A DNA stretch of 64,000 bases from Lysobacterales bacterium (lineage in GTDB: Bacteria; Pseudomonadota; Gammaproteobacteria; Xanthomonadales; SZUA-38): contig JANQOZ010000093.1 in NCBI GenBank assembly GCA_028285525.1, positions 62,001 to 126,000 of the forward strand. Reading direction: 5' to 3'. The notes under the pieces were generated by a model. It saw nothing but the letters and a program-made list of their open reading frames with translations, did no database searches and was not told the origin of the DNA. The position numbers were made by a program, and so were the translations under genes. This document shows positions 1 through 9,268 of the stretch, in pieces (position 1 is the first letter of the stretch; every line of letters starts with the position of its first letter).

Positions 1-519
1 ACCGTTTTCCTTTTCCCGCGACAAGAGGTCGAAGACCAGCGCGATGATGAATACTGGCAACACAAACACGATGACAAACGCGACGTCGAAGCTCCCGGCG
101 AGGAGGTTTTTCGGATTGACGATGTCACTTTCGTTCATGAAGCTGTAGGTGGCATGAGCGGTAACGGCATAATGATTGGGCAAGGCGTCACTTTGCCCTA
201 GTGCCAGGGCATGGAGCGGCCGCAGCGGAAGATCCGCCGGTTCGGTCAAGATACTGAATCCTAGAGCGCCGGCACTCGCCACAGCGGGAACCTCTGCGGC
301 GTTTGACTGCTCGTAAGACTGCAGCTGCGCTTTGATCGTCTGCTGAAGCTGAGCAGCAGCGCCGTCAAGTTCGGCGACCTGCCGGATCTGCGAATCGCTG
401 CGTGTCCCGCCATTGAAGGCAGCAATGATCGTCAGCGCAGCAAGTGTCAGCAGGCTGCCCCACCAGACGGGGTTCTGGCGAAACAGTCGCAGCTCGTGAC
501 CAAAAACGTGCCGAAACAT
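1..519 (-). CDS. ABC-2 type permease, DUF3526-like (partial, 3' end off window)
   Basis: Membrane permease of an ABC exporter; substrate unknown. 173 codons are visible and the frame is still open at the window edge, so the C-terminus is missing. Its ATG (517-519) overlaps the TGA of the preceding permease (ATGA), so the two are translationally coupled and probably form one transporter. A hydrophobic helix at about residues 18-36 is followed by a Gln-rich extracytoplasmic stretch, then a second helix at about 143-165 ending in the charged loop SREKENG. The neighbour has GEREDG in the equivalent place, which is the family pattern I rely on. The matching ATPase is not in view on this side. Transporter class is fairly sure; cargo is not predictable. 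Confidence 0.8.
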   Translation of the reverse strand, partial: MFRHVFGHELRLFRQNPVWWGSLLTLAALTIIAAFNGGTRSDSQIRQVAELDGAAAQLQQTIKAQLQSYEQSNAAEVPAVASAGALGFSILTEPADLPLRPLHALALGQSDALPNHYAVTAHATYSFMNESDIVNPKNLLAGSFDVAFVIVFVLPVFIIALVFDLLSREKENG

Positions 520-1928
520 CAGCTCGCGTGGGCCTTGAGGTCACGCGCTGCAAGCCACATCGCGACCATGGCAACCAGCAGCCAGAGGGCCAGGGTCATA
601 AAACTCGGTCCCAGCGAGGCGAGCGCGGTGGAAAGCGCCGTACCCTCCCAACGGAAATTGCCGACCTGCGACCACAGGTCTTCTCCGGCACGATAGCTGG
701 CCTCACCAGGGCGAGAATTGAACGTCAGGTCGCGGTTCATGACTTCGATCATTTGCATACGAAAGTCCTCGGTAGCACGTGCAAAAGCCCAGTGAGCACG
801 CAGACTGGTGCCGGAGAGCTCCATGGAAATGGCCTGTACGGGCAGCCGTGGTGACAGCAGCCCCAGCGCCTCATGAACATCAAGCTGACGGTCGATAGTG
901 GCCTGCAGTTCGCCAAAGTGCTTCTCGAATACCCGCGCCCCGAGTTCTTCCTGAATACTGAAAACGATGCCCTGGAAGTTAATCGGCAGGTCTTCAACAT
1001 TTTCCTTTTTGTACAGCCTAAGCGTCTGTTCGCGTCGATCACGGATGGCGGCGGCAGGACTCACGCCGTCAAGTCCCGTAGCGAGATCAGCGTCGAGAGC
1101 GGCCTGGAACTCGGCCGAAGTTGGGAGCGGAAACAAGTGCGCGGAAACATCGGCAGCCACTCGCGGAATGGCAAACGTGCACAACGCCCAGAACCCAATC
1201 ATCACGACGAGCACCGTCTGGGCAGAGCGACCGCGGGCTGACACGGCGAGCGTAAGCGCCAGAAACACGACCGCGTAAACAGCGTAGACGACCAGTAGCA
1301 GCACCGCGGCCAGCACCAGCTGCGGCGCCGTCAACGCCAGCGCAACCAATCCAAGAGCAAACAGCGGCAGCACGATGGTTGCCACGGCAGCAAGGATTCC
1401 CAAACCTTTGCCCAGGAACAGCTGCCACGGGGCTACACCGGTGCTGAGAACTTGCCGTAGCGTGCCGTCTTCGCGCTCTCCCGCGAACGCTGAAAAAGCC
1501 ATCAGGATGACAAACAGCGGCAGCAGCACCTGCAACGTAAAGGCTGTCGTCAGTTCACCGAAACGCAGCATGGCGGTCATGTCTTGTGCTGGCGGGGCGA
1601 CCGCACGGTTGCGTCGGTGCGCTTCAAGCCAGATCGACACGCCGAGATGGTTGGCAACGCCCGTGTCGAAAAATGCCAACGGCGTAACCGGCTTGAACGC
1701 GTAGAGCCCGTAATGTGCCGCTGCATGCGGGTTTTTCTCGCCCTGCGACTGCCACTGCTCTTCAACCAGGGCCTGGGCGGCAGCGCGCTCCTCGGATATG
1801 CCGCGGTACCGTTCGACCGCAGTCGCTGCCGCTACGATCAGCATTAACACCAGGATGCCTGCGGTCCACAGAATTCGGCCATCACGGCAGATTAGCTTGA
1901 ACTCTTTGCGAGCAATGACTCCGATCAT
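519..1928 (-). CDS. ABC-2 type permease, DUF3526-like
   Basis: First permease of a two-permease ABC exporter. I chose the Met at 1928 (MIGVIARKEFKL) because this amphipathic start is typical of ABC-2 permeases; an in-frame Met at 1979 would add 17 unlikely residues. One N-terminal helix is followed by an extracytoplasmic domain of about 100 residues, then a helix ending in AFAGEREDGTLRQVLSTG, the conserved cytoplasmic loop of ABC-2 permeases, then three to four more helices. After another long soluble segment with a charged helix comes a final helix near the C-terminus. It is coupled to the next permease by an ATGA overlap. The 5' side is divergent from the copper-cluster gene beginning at 2063. 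Function in gliding- or Nos-type export is possible but not shown. Confidence 0.8.
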   Translation of the reverse strand: MIGVIARKEFKLICRDGRILWTAGILVLMLIVAAATAVERYRGISEERAAAQALVEEQWQSQGEKNPHAAAHYGLYAFKPVTPLAFFDTGVANHLGVSIWLEAHRRNRAVAPPAQDMTAMLRFGELTTAFTLQVLLPLFVILMAFSAFAGEREDGTLRQVLSTGVAPWQLFLGKGLGILAAVATIVLPLFALGLVALALTAPQLVLAAVLLLVVYAVYAVVFLALTLAVSARGRSAQTVLVVMIGFWALCTFAIPRVAADVSAHLFPLPTSAEFQAALDADLATGLDGVSPAAAIRDRREQTLRLYKKENVEDLPINFQGIVFSIQEELGARVFEKHFGELQATIDRQLDVHEALGLLSPRLPVQAISMELSGTSLRAHWAFARATEDFRMQMIEVMNRDLTFNSRPGEASYRAGEDLWSQVGNFRWEGTALSTALASLGPSFMTLALWLLVAMVAMWLAARDLKAHAS

Positions 1929-2062
1929 CCCGACTTGGATAACATTCCCCTGTTGGCTGGCCGGCGGAAACGCCGCCAAATATAGCGTTGTCGGATTCTT
2001 GGCCTGGCGCGGCGCGTGCGATTTCCCGTGCTAGACTCGCGGGTAACCTGAATCGCCAAGGT

Positions 2063-2332
2063 ATGGTGCAAATGCGAGTTCTAATGCTGGCGACTGCGAC
2101 CGCGCTTCTTGCGGTAACCTTGCCGCCGCCAACCTTCGCACACAATTACCTGCGCGACACCGAAGCACCGGCGGGTTACGTTCAAGATATTGTGATGCGG
2201 GTACCGCACGGCTGCAAGAGCTGTCCCTGTCTGACGCCCACTGCGCGGCCACAGTATCCATGGCAGTGGGCCACGATGCAGGATCGCGAGCATGTCCTGC
2301 CGCGCAACGGCGAGGTGGTGGACGGGACATAA
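2063..2332 (+). CDS. Shrunken DUF1775 (YcnI-like) copper-binding protein, core deleted
   Basis: Small exported protein of about 89 residues. A signal peptide (MRVLMLATATALLAV...) ends in FA-HNYL, so the mature protein would start with His, as in copper-binding YcnI/DUF1775 proteins. The next 25 residues match the start of DUF1775 (DTEAPAGY, then RVPHGCK), compare EAYAGY and VNHGCK in the full-length gene at 4083. Right after that the sequence jumps to TARPQYPWQWATMQ, which resembles the extreme C-terminus of that gene (DRKQYPWMWTPEEAQ). The 130-residue beta-rich middle is absent. Start could also be Met at 2072. Its TAA overlaps the ATG of the CopC-CopD gene (TAATG), so it is co-translated. 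Either a decaying paralog kept as a translational leader or a minimal His-first metal peptide. Confidence 0.6.
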   Translation: MVQMRVLMLATATALLAVTLPPPTFAHNYLRDTEAPAGYVQDIVMRVPHGCKSCPCLTPTARPQYPWQWATMQDREHVLPRNGEVVDGT

Positions 2333-3999
2333 TGCTTCCTGCCATGGATCCGCTGTCAGTCGGCAGCCGATGGCATCACCCTGTCGTCATCGGTTTTTGG
2401 CTGAGTTTTCTGATCGCGATCTCGGGCATGCTGCCCTCGACGGTCTGGGGACACGCTGTCTTGCTGGGATCCTCTCCGGCAGCGGACCAGGAGTTGAGCG
2501 AACCGCCTGCGGAGATCGAGCTCAACTTCAACGAGAATGTCGGGCCGATTTTCATCAAGGTGCTCGATACCAGCGGTGCTGAGGTCGGCAACCCAACCGA
2601 TTGGCGTGTCGAAGGAAACGATGTTTTCCTGCCCCTCAGCGATACGCTCGAAAACGGCACCTACATTCTCACCTATCGCGTGATCTCTGCCGACACGCAC
2701 CCGGTAGGTTCAACCTTCCTCTTCTCCGTCGGCGAGCCGCTGCAGGACATGTCTCAGGCGACGATCAGCGACAGTGGCACCGCCTGGACCTGGGTGGTGG
2801 CGATCAACCGTACGCTGCTCTATGGCAGTGTGCTCCTGGCCGCTGGCTCGGCACTCATATTGTTGTTGATGAGTTGGCCACCCTCGTTGTGGCAGCCCAT
2901 CGCCGCGCAGGGGCGCATCGCAGCCGTTACAGCGACCGTCACGTACCTGCTGTCGGTGGGGCTGGGCGGCGCTGAAATGGTCATGGGCAGCGCCGCCGCG
3001 CTGTTCTCCGCTGACTCCTGGCGCCAGGGGCTGCAGTCGACGCTAACGCCCAGCGCTTTGCTGGGTGTGCCCGGTGCCTTGCTGCTGCTGTTGGCCTTTC
3101 GGCGCCCCACCGTCAACGCACCACTGCTGCTGATCGGTACGGCGCTGACGACGGGCGGCTTTCTGATAACCGGCCATGCCGCCACCGCCCCACCGGTTTG
3201 GCTGATGGCGCTGGCAGTGGCGATTCACCTCGTATGCGGTGCGTGCTGGTTCGCAGCGCTGCGTCCGCTGTGGCTCGGCACACAAACCGAATCGCCCGTT
3301 GAAGCCGGGAAGCTTATGCGGGCGTTTTCGCAGCGCGCCGTCTGGGTTGTGGGCGCCCTGTTCCTTAGCGGAACCCTTATCAGCTACATACAGGTTGAGA
3401 CGATCGGCAACCTTGTCGACAGCGATTACGGCATGCGCCTATCCTTCAAAGTTGCGTTGTTTCTGGTTGTACTGGGCATCGCCGCACTGAATAAACACCG
3501 CTATACGCCTCGGCTTGAGGCGGGAGACCAGCAAGCGGCGGAGGCATTCCGCAGATCAATTCGCCGCGAATATGTGCTCATGATGCTCATCATCACGGCG
3601 GCGGTGAGCCTCACCCTGCCCTCCCCGCCACGAACCGCCTCGGCGGGTGAGACTGACAAGGTGGGCGTTGGCTCTGAGATGATCGTATTATCCGGCGAGA
3701 AGAGAGGCTACTCGGTACGCGTGGAGATCACGCCCGGGCGAACCGGTGAGAACATGGTGATGTTCAGCTTCACCGACGCAAACGGCGCCGAGACAGAGAT
3801 GCAGCGGGTGGATACGATTTGGTCCCTGCCCGCGGCGGGGCTGGAGGGCGTGGAGCGTCAGGCAGAGAAAATGTCGCCAATGATGTTTCACCTGACGACC
3901 AGCGACTTGATTTTGCCGGGCACCTGGGAATTCACCGTCAGTGCCTACGTGGATGACTTCACGAAGATCAACTTTCCGCTGCAGGTGGAGCTACGCTGA
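2332..3999 (+). CDS. CopC-CopD fusion copper resistance/uptake protein
   Basis: Periplasmic copper-binding domain fused to a copper-transport membrane domain, 555 residues. I start at the ATG at 2332 because it overlaps the TAA of the preceding gene. A signal segment ends at VWG-HAVLLGSSPAADQEL, giving an N-terminal His, followed by the CopC beta-sandwich with the family signature SADTHPVGSTFLFSVG. Eight or so helices typical of CopD follow (about residues 160-445). The C-terminal 100 residues are a soluble beta domain (YSVRVEITPGRTGEN onward) of the FixH/YtkA-like type seen in YcnJ-like fusions. It sits between two DUF1775 genes, the same partnership as ycnI-ycnJ in Bacillus, so copper acquisition or handling in the envelope is likely. 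Direction of transport cannot be read from sequence. Confidence 0.85.
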   Translation: MLPAMDPLSVGSRWHHPVVIGFWLSFLIAISGMLPSTVWGHAVLLGSSPAADQELSEPPAEIELNFNENVGPIFIKVLDTSGAEVGNPTDWRVEGNDVFLPLSDTLENGTYILTYRVISADTHPVGSTFLFSVGEPLQDMSQATISDSGTAWTWVVAINRTLLYGSVLLAAGSALILLLMSWPPSLWQPIAAQGRIAAVTATVTYLLSVGLGGAEMVMGSAAALFSADSWRQGLQSTLTPSALLGVPGALLLLLAFRRPTVNAPLLLIGTALTTGGFLITGHAATAPPVWLMALAVAIHLVCGACWFAALRPLWLGTQTESPVEAGKLMRAFSQRAVWVVGALFLSGTLISYIQVETIGNLVDSDYGMRLSFKVALFLVVLGIAALNKHRYTPRLEAGDQQAAEAFRRSIRREYVLMMLIITAAVSLTLPSPPRTASAGETDKVGVGSEMIVLSGEKRGYSVRVEITPGRTGENMVMFSFTDANGAETEMQRVDTIWSLPAAGLEGVERQAEKMSPMMFHLTTSDLILPGTWEFTVSAYVDDFTKINFPLQVELR

Positions 4000-4082
4000 G
4001 TCGACCGGCACCGCTGAAGCCTGTTGGTGCAAAGACAATCTACCGCCGCTATCAAACACAGAAATCGCATTAGGAGTACACG

Positions 4083-4700
4083 ATGAAAACCTCATTAACC
4101 CTGATTTGCACAGCTCTCGTCTTGGCATTGAGCACAGCATCGCACGCCCACAATGCCATCAATCTCAAGGAGGCCTATGCCGGTTACTCCACGAGCATGG
4201 AGCTGAACGTCAACCATGGGTGTAAGGGCAGCCCGGTGGTCGGCCTCCGCCTGAAGGTGCCTGACGGCGTTACGGACGCAAAGGCGGCCTTTGACCCGAA
4301 CTGGACCATCGGGTATCGCTACCGCGACCTCGATAAACCGATCACTATGCACGGCGTGGAGGTCACCCGCGTTGTGGACGAAATCATCTGGAGCGAGCCG
4401 GTAAAGGTGCTGCCCGCTGACCAGTGGTACCCGTTCCGCTTTCGCATGACGATACCGGATCGACCCAACGAAGTGCTGCACTTTCGCAATATCACCGTTT
4501 GCGAAGAAGGCACAGACCCTTATGTGGACCTCCCAGACGAGCCGCTTAGCGTTGATGACCCCAAATGGGCTGATACCGTCTGGAGTTTCATGACCGCCAC
4601 GGCAACACCGGCGCCGTTCATCGTGATTCGGGCCCCAGACCGGAAGCAGTACCCCTGGATGTGGACACCCGAAGAAGCGCAGGGCAAAAAACCTGACTGA
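4083..4700 (+). CDS. DUF1775 (YcnI-like) periplasmic copper-binding protein
   Basis: Exported protein of 205 residues. The signal peptide ends at SHA-HNAINL, leaving His as residue 1 of the mature chain. In YcnI this His, with a nearby Glu and a Trp, forms a mono-histidine copper brace; here a Glu lies in LKEAYAGY and several Trp are present. The DUF1775 core follows (SMELNVNHGCKGSP, then LRLKVPDGV and the DQWYPFRFRM strand). The C-terminus PWMWTPEEAQ is unusual for the domain and is shared with the shrunken copy at 2063. A good ribosome site (AGGAG, 7 nt before ATG) is present. The gene lies about 80 bp after the CopC-CopD fusion on the same strand, so the three genes likely act together on copper. 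Confidence 0.85.
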   Translation: MKTSLTLICTALVLALSTASHAHNAINLKEAYAGYSTSMELNVNHGCKGSPVVGLRLKVPDGVTDAKAAFDPNWTIGYRYRDLDKPITMHGVEVTRVVDEIIWSEPVKVLPADQWYPFRFRMTIPDRPNEVLHFRNITVCEEGTDPYVDLPDEPLSVDDPKWADTVWSFMTATATPAPFIVIRAPDRKQYPWMWTPEEAQGKKPD

Positions 4701-4794
4701 GAATTCGCCATAACGCGTGACATTCTTGTGTCATACGGGACGCTCTGCCAGGTCCTTTTGTGCAGATTGTGTGCTGCAGGTGTCTCTCGCCCAG

Positions 4795-5913
4795 TTAGCT
4801 GGCTTTCGCGCCTTCTGACATCGCACCCAGTTTGGCGTAGGCAATTTCGGGATCGACGGCGCCATACCCGGCAAAGGTGCCAAAGCCACAATCGCTCGAG
4901 GCAATGACGCGCTCCTCGCCCACAATGTTCACAAACTTGGCGAGGCGCTCTTGAACCAGCTCAGGGTGCTCGACAAAGTTAGTTGTGGTGTCAATCACAC
5001 CGGGCAACAGCACCTTGTCTTCCGGGATCTCATCTTTACGCGCCTCAAACACTTTCCACTCATGCCCGTGTCTTGGGTTGGCATTTTCGAACGAGAGATA
5101 GCGGGCGTCGATGGACATAAGAGTTGAGAACACTTTGTCCATGGGGATATCGAGAACGTGGGGTCCTTCATAGTTGCCCCAGCACGCGTGTACCCGGACC
5201 TTTTCAGACGGCACGTCTCGCAGAGCATGGTTCATCACTTCGACGTTGTGCTCGGCGATCTTGATAAATTCGTCGTCCGACAGATCGGCGAAAAGCATCT
5301 GACGAGATAAGGCCAGGTCGGGGCAGTCCAGCTGAATATCCAGGCCGCTGGAGACAATGGTTTCGTACTCGTCTTTGAGCGCGTCAGCCAATGCCTCAAG
5401 ATAGGCCTCACGCGTCGGGTAGTGCTGGTTGGGTAAGAACAGTGCGACAACCCCAGGGGATGCGGCATTCATAAATCCACGCTCGACGCCAAACTTCTTC
5501 ATGGCGCCAGTCAGGTTCGCAATGTCCTTCTTGAGATCGTCTTGCCCCAGAGATTTGATCTCCCCGGTGCACTGGGGCCTCGCGTAGCTGGCAGTACCAC
5601 CGCTTTCGGCCAAACGCTCCATGTAGCTTGGGAACAGCTTCAGGTCGGCGGGTGCATTGCGTGGGCTGTCGCCGGAGAAGCCCGTGTATCGGTCTTTGAC
5701 GTAGGTCGAATAGGAGATCTTCGAAGCTTCTCCGTCGCTGACGATGTCAACGCCAGCAGCCACCTGGCGGCGAACGTTTTCTTCCACGGCTTCTGTCATC
5801 GTGGCATCGAACTGCTCCTGGTCGTAGGCTTCGCCCCGCTCGCGGGCAAACAGAAAATCGACCACTTTTTGGGTCCGAGGCAGTGACCCGACGTGTGTAG
5901 TTAGCACTGGCAT
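4795..5913 (-). CDS. MetE C-terminal domain-like methyltransferase (cobalamin-independent)
   Basis: Single-domain homolog of the catalytic half of cobalamin-independent methionine synthase, 372 residues with a TIM-barrel fold. The zinc ligands of the family are recognisable: His242 and Cys244 (RVHACWGNYEG), probably Glu276, and Cys342 (SSDCGFGT). The N-terminus TTHVGSLPRT is the usual opening of these stand-alone proteins. They lack the MetE N-terminal half, so the donor is probably not polyglutamyl methyl-THF bound by both halves. Members act on corrinoid proteins or as epoxyalkane:CoM-type thiol transferases, and often have no known substrate. Flanks do not help: a copper cluster on one side and a 387-bp gap on the other. 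Enzyme class is sure; reaction unknown. Confidence 0.85.
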   Translation of the reverse strand: MPVLTTHVGSLPRTQKVVDFLFARERGEAYDQEQFDATMTEAVEENVRRQVAAGVDIVSDGEASKISYSTYVKDRYTGFSGDSPRNAPADLKLFPSYMERLAESGGTASYARPQCTGEIKSLGQDDLKKDIANLTGAMKKFGVERGFMNAASPGVVALFLPNQHYPTREAYLEALADALKDEYETIVSSGLDIQLDCPDLALSRQMLFADLSDDEFIKIAEHNVEVMNHALRDVPSEKVRVHACWGNYEGPHVLDIPMDKVFSTLMSIDARYLSFENANPRHGHEWKVFEARKDEIPEDKVLLPGVIDTTTNFVEHPELVQERLAKFVNIVGEERVIASSDCGFGTFAGYGAVDPEIAYAKLGAMSEGAKAS

Positions 5914-6300
5914 CGCGTAGGTTCCCTATTCGCTTTTTAAACAGTCCGACAAAGTACTGGGTTGTGGCCCATGACGCCAGTGACGGGTGTGATCTGACAT
6001 TGCGCCCGAGACCGACGTTTGCGATCCCGGCTGAGCATCCCGATGAACGCTTGGTTGGCTGATCGCTTGCCGATCTTCAGCGATAAGCGGCCCTTCCGCT
6101 GGCACGGACTCTAGCTGCTTTTTGCTTCTAACATGCTGAATTTAAGCCTTTTTTGGTTTCTCCAAAAAAGATCAGAGTTTCATCAGGAAATGCGGCTCTG
6201 TTTCCGGGACGCTACGTTCAAATCACGCTGGCACCGCGGCGCCGTGCTGGCACGGTCCTAACGGCGTAATGGTGATCCCAAAATTTGCACCGGAGGGCGC
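5914..6300. other. 387-bp gene-free divergent region
   Basis: Spacer between the divergent MetE-like gene and the FG-GAP gene. It must hold both promoters, but I see no convincing -35/-10 pair and no riboswitch-like fold. A GGAGGG ribosome site lies just before the ATG at 6301. A self-complementary T/A-rich element, TTTTTTGG...CCAAAAAA, at about 6151-6168 could form a short hairpin. Confidence 0.4.
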
Positions 6301-9027
6301 ATGCCTGTGAAAAAACGATCACTGTGTTGCACCATCGCCTGTATTCTCAGCACCGGCTCGGTCACCGCTCAGGAGTCTATCCGGCTGCAGGACTTGAACG
6401 GCGTTCTGGGTGTCAGGATCACCGGCATCGCTGCCGGTGACCGGGCGGGCCAATCGGTCAGCGGGGCTGGGGATGTGAACGGCGACGGCGTCGATGATGT
6501 GATCATCGGGGCCCCCTTTGCAGATCCGGACGGCAACAGCAACGCTGGCGAAAGCTACCTGATATTTGGCACCGATCAGGGGTTTGTTAACCCGCTCAGC
6601 CTGGCGGACCTCAACGGCAGCAACGGGCTGGTGATCACCGGTATTGATGCCGATGACCGCTCAGGCTTGGCGGTGAGCTCGGCCGGGGATGTGAATGGCG
6701 ACGGCATCGATGACGTGATCATCGGGGCGTATTCTGCAGATCCCGATGGCAACATCTACGCGGGCGAAAGCTACGTGGTGTTTGGCGCCGATCAGGGGTT
6801 TGTCAGCCCGCTAGCCCTGTCGACCCTCAACGGGAGCAATGGCCTGGTCATCTCCGGCATCGATGCCTTTGATTTATCAGGTGGATCGGTCAGCGCCGCT
6901 GGAGATATCAATGGCGACGGCCTTAGCGACGTGATTATCGGGGCCGGCCGTGCTGCGCCGGACGGTATCAGCAACGCCGGCGAAAGCTATCTGGTGTTCG
7001 GCACTGATCAGGGGTTTGTGAGCCCGCTGGCGCTCGCGGATCTCGACGGCAGCAATGGCCTGGTTGTTGACGGCATCGATGACAATGACCGTTCTGGCTC
7101 TTCGGTGAGCGCGGCCGGGGACGTGAACGGCGATGGCTTCGACGATCTGATCATTGGGGCATACTTTGCTGATCCGGCCGGGGAGAGCTACCTCGTGTTC
7201 GGCACCGATCAGGGGTTTGCCAGCCCGCTGGCGCTGACGGACCTCAATGGCAGCAACGGCATCGTGATCATCGGAATCGATGCCGGTGACCGCGCAGGCA
7301 CATCGGTCAGTGCGGCCGGCGACGTGAACGGCGATGGTTTCGATGATGTGATCATCGGGGCCAACCGTGCGGATCCAGACGGCAACAGCAACGCCGGCGA
7401 GAGTTACCTGTTGTTTGGCACCGACCAGGGTTTTGCCAGCCCACTGTCCTTGTTGGACCTTAACGGTAGCAATGGCGTCGTGATCACCGGCATCGACGCA
7501 TACGATCAATCAGGCAGGGCGGTCAGTGCGGCTGGAGATGTGAACGGCGACGGCATTGCCGATGTGATTATCGGGGCCCCACTTGCGGATCCAGACGGTA
7601 ACGGCAATGCCGGCGAGAGTTATCTGCTGTTCGGCACCGATCAGGGTTTTATCAACCCGTTGGACCTTTCAACGCTCAACGGCAGGAGCGGCCTGGTAAT
7701 AACTGGCATTGACATCGGTGACAGTGCGGGTATATCGGTCAGCTCGGCCGGAGACGTGAACGGCGATGGAATCGATGACCTGATTATCGGGGCCAACAAC
7801 GCGGGTCCCGACGGTAACAGCAGCGCCGGAGAGAGCTACCTGGTGTTTGGCAACGCCGCCCCGCTGTCTTTGGGGTCCTCGCTGCTGCTTGGGGCGCTGA
7901 CAGAAGATAACCTCGCTCCCCTGGGCAGCAGACTGGATTTTTCTGTTGCAGAACGCTACGTGGACGAAGACTCGTTTGGCGGGGTTGCGGTCATTAGCGA
8001 TGCCTCCACGCTGGGCGAAGGACTGTGGCAGTACAGCAGCGACGGCCTGGAATGGACCGACCTGCCCGGCGCGCTCAGTGACACAAGTGCCCTGGTGCTG
8101 GGTGCGCGGTCGCTGCTGCGGTTTGTGCCTGCGGCCCACTTCCACGGTCAGCCCGGCCCCCTGACGGTGCGCCTGTGGGACGGGCGCTGGCGCGATAGCG
8201 GCGCGAACGTGGACATCACCAGCGCCGTGGATGCCCTGGGTGGCTTTGCTGACGACGACAACCTCCTCAGCGTTACTCTCACCGTAAATCCCGTGAACGA
8301 CTCGCCGAGCTTTAGCGCCGACAACCCACCCGACGTCAATGAAGACACCGGCGGCGTGACCGTAACGGGCTGGTCCACCTTTGACCCCGGGCCTTTTGAG
8401 TCCGAGCAATTTGCGTTGGCTTATCAGGTGGACAATATTTCCAATCCTGGGCTCTTTTCCGTGCTGCCCACCATCAGCACCTTGGGAAATCTGGTTTACA
8501 ACCCGGCCCCCGATGTCAGCGGCTCCAGCACCTTTGACGTACGGGTGGTCGACTCCGGTGGCATGGACAACGGCGGGGTTAACGCATCGGGCTTTCAAAC
8601 CTTCAATGTAACCGTCAATCCGGTCAACGACCCACCCCGGATCGTCGCTGACGACCCGCCCCCGGTACTCATCAACAGCGGGCCGCAGATCGTCCCGCAG
8701 TGGGCGAACGTGGATGCCGGCGCGCCGGACGAACAGGGCCAGCGGGTGACGCTGACCGTAACGGACGTCTCTAACGTAGCGCTGTTTGCTGAGCCCCCGG
8801 CCGTTGATGCGGCCGGCAACCTTACCTACACCGCGGCCGAAGGCGCCATCGGGGTGTCGACCTACACGGTCATCGCCAGCGATGATGGCGGCACGGCAAA
8901 CGGTGGTCAGAACACCTCAGGGCCCGCGGGTTTTACCATTCAGGTCCGACGTGAGGTGCTGTTCAGCGACAGCTTTGAGGAGTCATCACCCGGGTCTAGC
9001 GGCGTCGACCTGATGCCGCCGACGTAA
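6301..9027 (+). CDS. Secreted FG-GAP (integrin-alpha-like) repeat protein
   Basis: Extracellular protein of 908 residues with a short signal peptide ending near VTAQ. Residues about 25-520 hold seven FG-GAP repeats of about 62-66 residues. Each has a calcium loop of the form GDVNGDGxDDVIIGA followed by ADPDGNSNAGESYLxFG, and together they should close into a seven-bladed beta-propeller. Two to three cadherin/Ig-like domains follow, with linkers of the LTVNPVNDSP type. The C-terminus holds FSDSFE, a motif shared with three other exported proteins in this window. The repeats are highly alike at DNA level, so copy number may vary by recombination. Likely an adhesin or surface protein. It is followed on the same strand by the kinase fusion at 9269; whether they are co-regulated is unknown. 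Confidence 0.8.
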   Translation: MPVKKRSLCCTIACILSTGSVTAQESIRLQDLNGVLGVRITGIAAGDRAGQSVSGAGDVNGDGVDDVIIGAPFADPDGNSNAGESYLIFGTDQGFVNPLSLADLNGSNGLVITGIDADDRSGLAVSSAGDVNGDGIDDVIIGAYSADPDGNIYAGESYVVFGADQGFVSPLALSTLNGSNGLVISGIDAFDLSGGSVSAAGDINGDGLSDVIIGAGRAAPDGISNAGESYLVFGTDQGFVSPLALADLDGSNGLVVDGIDDNDRSGSSVSAAGDVNGDGFDDLIIGAYFADPAGESYLVFGTDQGFASPLALTDLNGSNGIVIIGIDAGDRAGTSVSAAGDVNGDGFDDVIIGANRADPDGNSNAGESYLLFGTDQGFASPLSLLDLNGSNGVVITGIDAYDQSGRAVSAAGDVNGDGIADVIIGAPLADPDGNGNAGESYLLFGTDQGFINPLDLSTLNGRSGLVITGIDIGDSAGISVSSAGDVNGDGIDDLIIGANNAGPDGNSSAGESYLVFGNAAPLSLGSSLLLGALTEDNLAPLGSRLDFSVAERYVDEDSFGGVAVISDASTLGEGLWQYSSDGLEWTDLPGALSDTSALVLGARSLLRFVPAAHFHGQPGPLTVRLWDGRWRDSGANVDITSAVDALGGFADDDNLLSVTLTVNPVNDSPSFSADNPPDVNEDTGGVTVTGWSTFDPGPFESEQFALAYQVDNISNPGLFSVLPTISTLGNLVYNPAPDVSGSSTFDVRVVDSGGMDNGGVNASGFQTFNVTVNPVNDPPRIVADDPPPVLINSGPQIVPQWANVDAGAPDEQGQRVTLTVTDVSNVALFAEPPAVDAAGNLTYTAAEGAIGVSTYTVIASDDGGTANGGQNTSGPAGFTIQVRREVLFSDSFEESSPGSSGVDLMPPT

Positions 9028-9268
9028 CGTCTGCGCGTCACCGGGCCAGGGTGTGGCTCTCAGACCCCCTATCAGCCGGGAGCTGAAACTCAAGGCGCTA
9101 AGACAGGTTCCTTTGCGCTCAGCCTGCGCTGGCTGGCGTTCCAATCCCGGACTTTCATCCTTGCCTCCGCGCGACGCTCCGCGGCATCCAGTTATTCAAG
9201 TGCTTTTGTCACGACCGTTGCGATTACCCTCGTCGGCTTAATGACCCGGCGCCAGGGCACCGCTTTTG

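Noticed and set aside
444-854. 136-codon plus-strand frame over the ABC permeases
   Set aside because: Antisense to two coupled membrane-protein genes with clear family motifs; composition is Arg/Gly shadow-like.
6460-7850. Regular direct repeats resembling a repeat array or CRISPR
   Set aside because: Period is about 190-200 bp and always a multiple of three in one long frame; these are FG-GAP protein repeats. No CRISPR array was seen anywhere.
7669-8598. 309-codon minus-strand frame opposite the FG-GAP gene
   Set aside because: Shadow of repeated GC-rich coding sequence; no domain and no ribosome site.
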